Source: Bizionia sp.
GTDB taxonomy: Bacteria > Bacteroidota > Bacteroidia > Flavobacteriales > Flavobacteriaceae
DNA: 9,673 nt
NCBI GenBank assembly: GCA_018067115.1
Contig: JAGPVI010000205.1
Coordinates: 1 to 9,673, forward strand
Reading direction: 5' to 3'
Shown: positions 7,151 to 9,673 of the stretch, piece by piece
Numbering within the stretch: the first letter of the stretch is position 1
Layout of the letters: every line of letters begins with the position of its first letter
Notes under the pieces: model-generated
Told to the model about the DNA's origin: nothing
The model's database searches: none
What the model saw: only the letters and a program-made list of their open reading frames with translations
Made by a program: the position numbers and the translations under genes

Positions 7151-7213
7151 AATTTATTTCATTTTAATTATTACTTTTCCTTTCGTTCTTTTTATCTTAA
7201 TTCGAAAATAGGA

Positions 7214-7822
7214 TTACAGCTTTTTTGGAGGAATAACATATGTCAGTGTAGCTACAAATATTAGTCCTAGCGCTAATTTGAAATTAATAAAAATCAATAA
7301 AAAAGCAATTACTTCAACAAGTGGGCCTTTAAGCCAGCTTATTATGGCGTCTTTTCGTAATTCTTTTTTAGTCTTCTCTGTTTTAAATAAGCCACTGTTG
7401 AATATAGCGTAATGATGCAACAGTCTAAATGTTACTGCTTTAAGGAAGTATACACCCACTAATAACATTGTAGCCGCTTCTTGATTGTGGACCTGCCCTA
7501 GTAGTGCAGTTGGATAAACGATTAGTGAAAGTGAAAATAAGAACAATAGATTTAGCCAAATAAAAGAAGCATCTACGGCTTTCATTTTGCTAAAGAGAAT
7601 ATGGTGATTGAATAGGTGAACTGCTATTACTAAAAAACTGATGGCATAGGGTATTAGTTGGGGAATTAGGTTTTCTAGCAACTCGATAATTGAGTATTTT
7701 CTTATTAAAAAATCTTCTGGCATTTCGAATGCCATAACCAAAATGGTTATTAAAATTGCAATTACTCCATCGCTAAAATTTTCTAATCTAGCTTTGTCTA
7801 TAATACTGTTGCTGTCTGCCAT
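7214..7822 (-). CDS. TMEM175-family potassium channel (DUF1211)
   Basis: This inner-membrane protein of 202 residues has about six helices (near 17-33, 52-72, 85-106, 116-135, 166-180 and 182-197). Helix 1 has the family signature RLENFSDGVIAI (12-23), and helix 3 the second conserved block WLNLLFLFSLSLIVYPTALLG (starting at 89), preceded by NHHILF (72-77). Bacterial TMEM175 proteins assemble as tetramers and conduct potassium through a pore lined by helix 1, without the usual TVGYG filter. Length and motifs are typical. The gene is 63 bases upstream of the Gre-like gene and 99 bases downstream of the oxidoreductase, with no clear terminator in either gap. The physiological role in bacteria is not settled; channel activity here is inferred from the family. 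Confidence 0.88.
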   Translation of the reverse strand: MADSNSIIDKARLENFSDGVIAILITILVMAFEMPEDFLIRKYSIIELLENLIPQLIPYAISFLVIAVHLFNHHILFSKMKAVDASFIWLNLLFLFSLSLIVYPTALLGQVHNQEAATMLLVGVYFLKAVTFRLLHHYAIFNSGLFKTEKTKKELRKDAIISWLKGPLVEVIAFLLIFINFKLALGLIFVATLTYVIPPKKL

Positions 7823-7921
7823 ATTAATCTATTTTAATCATCTACATACAAGCAGATTCTGGTTTTATTATAAATGGGGTCCTTCCTGAATTTCTGCTTT
7901 ATCAAACGAGCTGCTCAGGGT

Positions 7922-8917
7922 TTACTTTATTTTTATTACAACCTTTCCTTTGGTTCGTCCTTTTGTAACAAAAAGTATTGCATTTATCGCATCATTAAAA
8001 GTAAATACTTTGTCTACACTAGTTTTAACCTGCCCAGATTCTACTAAGTCAGTTACTTCATTTAATTGTTTTGGGTTTGCTCTCATAAGAAGCAAGCTGT
8101 AATATGCTGATTTAAGTTTAATTTGCTTTGTTATTTTTCTTCTTTTCCAAGCTAAATAAAGTTTGGCGAAAAAATTCAGTTTCATTCGGTTGGCCGTTTC
8201 TGCATCAACAGGACCAACAAGGGTGATTACCTTTCCGCCTTTTTTTATCACTTTAAAAGCATCTTCAGTATAGTGACTTCCAAGAGTGTCTAAAACCATA
8301 TCAGCATCTTTGATAATAGTTTTATAATCTTCGGTTTTATAGTCGATAACTCGGTCTGCTCCAAGTGCTTTAACCCAAGCTACATTGGCTGTACTTGTTG
8401 TGGTATAAACATAAGCGCCTTTTGCTTTTGCTAATTGTATGGCCAAAGAGCCAACACCACCAGAACCTGCGTGAATTAATATTTTATCACCAGCTTGTAG
8501 CTTTCCACGCTTTAAGGCTTGTGAAGCGGTAAGGCTTACCAAAGGTAAACTTGCAGCTTCTTCAAAGCTTAAATTTTTTGGTTTTAAACTTAAGATATTT
8601 TGATTAACTGAAACAAATTCTGCAAAAGCACCTTGTTTATCTACATAAGCATATACATCGTCTCCAATATTGAAATCAGTAACATTATCACCTTTCTCTA
8701 CTATTTTACCGCTCAAGTCATAACCTACAGTTGCTGGTAAGGTATAGTTTTTTTGTGTCTTTAGCTTTCCAGAAATAACTTTAATATCTAATGGGTTTAC
8801 ACTAACGGCGTAAGTTTCTATTAAAACGTCCTCTTTATTAATTGTTGGTTTTGTAATTTCAGAGTGACGAATACTTTCTGAAATATCTCCGTATGCAATA
8901 TGTTGTATGGCTTTCAT
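7922..8917 (-). CDS. NADP-dependent zinc-free medium-chain oxidoreductase (quinone oxidoreductase-like)
   Basis: This cytoplasmic enzyme of 331 residues belongs to the medium-chain dehydrogenase/reductase superfamily. The N-terminal GroES-like domain (1-about 125) contains VSVNPLDIKVISG and PATVGYDLSG, as in quinone oxidoreductases and reticulon-4-interacting-protein homologues. The Rossmann domain (about 126-260) has the nucleotide-binding HAGSGGVGSLAIQLAKAKGA (149-168), followed by GADRVIDYKTEDY and VLDTLGS. The cysteine and histidine ligands of zinc alcohol dehydrogenases are absent, so it should be a zinc-independent reductase of quinones or activated alkenes; the substrate cannot be read from the sequence. 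The segment 245-265 is unusually basic (AWKRRKITKQ). Its ATG overlaps the TGA stop of the upstream YqhA-family gene by four bases, which implies translational coupling. Confidence 0.9.
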   Translation of the reverse strand: MKAIQHIAYGDISESIRHSEITKPTINKEDVLIETYAVSVNPLDIKVISGKLKTQKNYTLPATVGYDLSGKIVEKGDNVTDFNIGDDVYAYVDKQGAFAEFVSVNQNILSLKPKNLSFEEAASLPLVSLTASQALKRGKLQAGDKILIHAGSGGVGSLAIQLAKAKGAYVYTTTSTANVAWVKALGADRVIDYKTEDYKTIIKDADMVLDTLGSHYTEDAFKVIKKGGKVITLVGPVDAETANRMKLNFFAKLYLAWKRRKITKQIKLKSAYYSLLLMRANPKQLNEVTDLVESGQVKTSVDKVFTFNDAINAILFVTKGRTKGKVVIKIK

Positions 8918-9432
8918 AAGTTCTTGATTTTTTTAGTTTCCTCTTTGTTCAGGTTTAAAACTTTTAAGCCTATGGCCATCAGCACTATTGAAATAGGGAG
9001 AATTAATAGTTCCCATTTTAAATTATTGATGTTTACAAAAACGACTTCGAGGAATTTTACAAATAAAATGATAATGATTACTTCTGCTAATATGTTTTTT
9101 AAATGCCCAATATTTGGAATTTGAATCCAATTGAGAATCACACTGTTTTTTGTGTTTGTGGTATTAGATATAAATAAAGTATATATACCATAGGCAAAAA
9201 TAAATAGCACTAGTGCGATTAAAAATGTGTCTAAAGATTTAATTAGGAAGGTAATACCAATATCGGCAGGATGCAAATGTTCTTTGCCTTCAGGGATATA
9301 GCCTAAAAAGAATACTTTAAAAGCATTTAAGGTTTTTAAAGCCCCGACAATAAATAAAAGTAAGGAGCCTAACAGAGAAAAGACAATGGCTATCCAACTG
9401 ATATATCTAAAGGCATAAAAAGGTTTTTTCAT
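8914..9432 (-). CDS. YqhA/UPF0114-family membrane protein
   Basis: This is an inner-membrane protein of 172 residues with about four helices (near 9-32, 63-89, 112-133 and 140-159). The helix-2 region, HPADIGITFLIKSLDTFLIALVL without breaks and followed by FAYGIYTLF, resembles the core of the YqhA/UPF0114 family, whose biochemical function is unknown. A soluble loop, YIPEGKEHLHP (45-55), lies before it, and the C-terminus is lysine-rich (KEETKKIKNL). The gene is the first of a two-gene unit with the oxidoreductase, sharing an ATGA junction. Its leader, between the terminator and the ATG, contains a 10-base tandem repeat. The family assignment is by motif and shape and is moderately sure. Confidence 0.75.
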   Translation of the reverse strand: MKKPFYAFRYISWIAIVFSLLGSLLLFIVGALKTLNAFKVFFLGYIPEGKEHLHPADIGITFLIKSLDTFLIALVLFIFAYGIYTLFISNTTNTKNSVILNWIQIPNIGHLKNILAEVIIIILFVKFLEVVFVNINNLKWELLILPISIVLMAIGLKVLNLNKEETKKIKNL

Positions 9433-9435
9433 AAT

Positions 9436-9455
9436 AAATAGTGATTAATAGTGAT
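9436..9455 (-). repeat. 10-base tandem direct repeat upstream of the YqhA-family gene
   Basis: Two adjacent 10-base units, AAATAGTGAT and TAATAGTGAT on the plus strand, differ at one position. They lie 4-23 bases before the start codon of the YqhA-family gene, in its leader. The unit is about one helical turn long, so it could be a protein-binding site, but in AT-rich DNA it may also be chance. Confidence 0.4.
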
Positions 9456-9480
9456 GATGTAATTTGTTGTTTAAAACAAT

Positions 9481-9505
9481 AAAACCCCGGTGAGACCGGG
9501 GTTTT
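9481..9505 (-). terminator. Rho-independent terminator of the aldehyde dehydrogenase gene
   Basis: A perfect 11-bp stem, AAAACCCCGGT paired with ACCGGGGTTTT around a three-base GAG loop (CTC on the minus strand), lies 29 bases after the aldehyde dehydrogenase stop codon. On the minus strand the stem runs into TTTTATTGTTTT. The hairpin is symmetric enough to work in both directions, but no plus-strand gene within about 2.8 kb would need it. It insulates the yqhA-oxidoreductase unit from the dehydrogenase transcript. Confidence 0.92.
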
Positions 9506-9534
9506 TATTATAAACTTATAGTATTAAGTTCTAA

Positions 9535-9673
9535 TTAAAAGAATCCCATAGGTTTCTTATCGTAAGAGATCAACATGTTTTTTACAACACGGTAATGATC
9601 TAAAGCCATTTTATGGTTTTCACGACCAAATCCAGATTCTTTCACACCACCAAAAGGAGCGTGAGCAGGATAC
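9535..9673 (-). CDS. Aldehyde dehydrogenase, C-terminal end (5' part outside window)
   Basis: Only the last 45 residues are in the window; the gene enters from the right edge on the minus strand and stops at 9535-9537. The segment contains PFGGVKESGFGRENH, the conserved C-terminal loop of NAD(P)-dependent aldehyde dehydrogenases, then MALDHYRVVKNMLISY and the terminal KKPMGFF. This ending is close to that of the acetaldehyde dehydrogenase group (AldB/ExaC-like), which often works with alcohol dehydrogenases. The catalytic cysteine and glutamate lie outside the window, so activity cannot be judged. A strong hairpin terminator follows the stop. Confidence 0.93.
   Translation of the reverse strand, partial: YPAHAPFGGVKESGFGRENHKMALDHYRVVKNMLISYDKKPMGFF

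Noticed and set aside
7823..7921. Possible terminator between the oxidoreductase and the TMEM175-type gene (CCTGA pairing with TCAGG)
   Set aside because: The stem is only five base pairs with a loop of about 25 bases and no T-tract, so it is not a credible terminator.
8900..9124. A 74-residue open frame on the plus strand opposite the YqhA-family gene
   Set aside because: It overlaps two coupled minus-strand genes and has no leader, motif or plausible start context.

Overview
The window looks like a chromosomal piece of a member of the Flavobacteriaceae (Bacteroidota). The evidence is low GC, A-rich leaders with almost no Shine-Dalgarno sequences, and protein sequences that read like flavobacterial homologues. 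I cannot name a genus. There are no RNA genes, insertion sequences, CRISPR arrays or prophage genes.

Positions 1-5686 (+ strand) hold the downstream part of a urea-utilisation operon: ureC (5' end cut by the window edge), ureE, ureF, ureG, ureD, a six-helix UreH/SafE-type transporter that is probably the nickel importer, and a urea transporter of the UT family. Genes from ureE onward are separated by 2-34 bases, with starts placed a few bases after the preceding stop, so they are probably co-transcribed and translationally coupled. UreC is the catalytic subunit. UreE brings nickel, UreG is the GTPase, and UreF and UreD form the apo-urease activation complex. The last two proteins would supply nickel and urea across the inner membrane. 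After a 135-base gap, on the same strand, comes a signal-peptide-bearing protein that looks like an outer-membrane beta-barrel (5822-6640). It is the least understood gene here and could be the outer-membrane step of the same uptake route.

Positions 6647-9432 are all on the minus strand and converge on the urease block with only six bases between stop codons. Read in their own direction they are: a YqhA/UPF0114 membrane protein, overlapping by four bases a zinc-less NADP-dependent medium-chain oxidoreductase; then a bacterial TMEM175-type potassium channel; then a GreA/GreB-like RNA polymerase-binding protein. These are ordinary accessory genes with no obvious link to urease.

At the right edge, a perfect 11-bp GC-rich hairpin terminator (9481-9505) separates the yqhA-oxidoreductase pair from the 3' end of an aldehyde dehydrogenase gene (minus strand, cut by the window edge).

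I see no clearly new system. The most interesting point is the possible complete urea/nickel assimilation module with its own outer-membrane protein, in which histidine-rich metal handling appears on the membrane transporter rather than on UreE or UreG.
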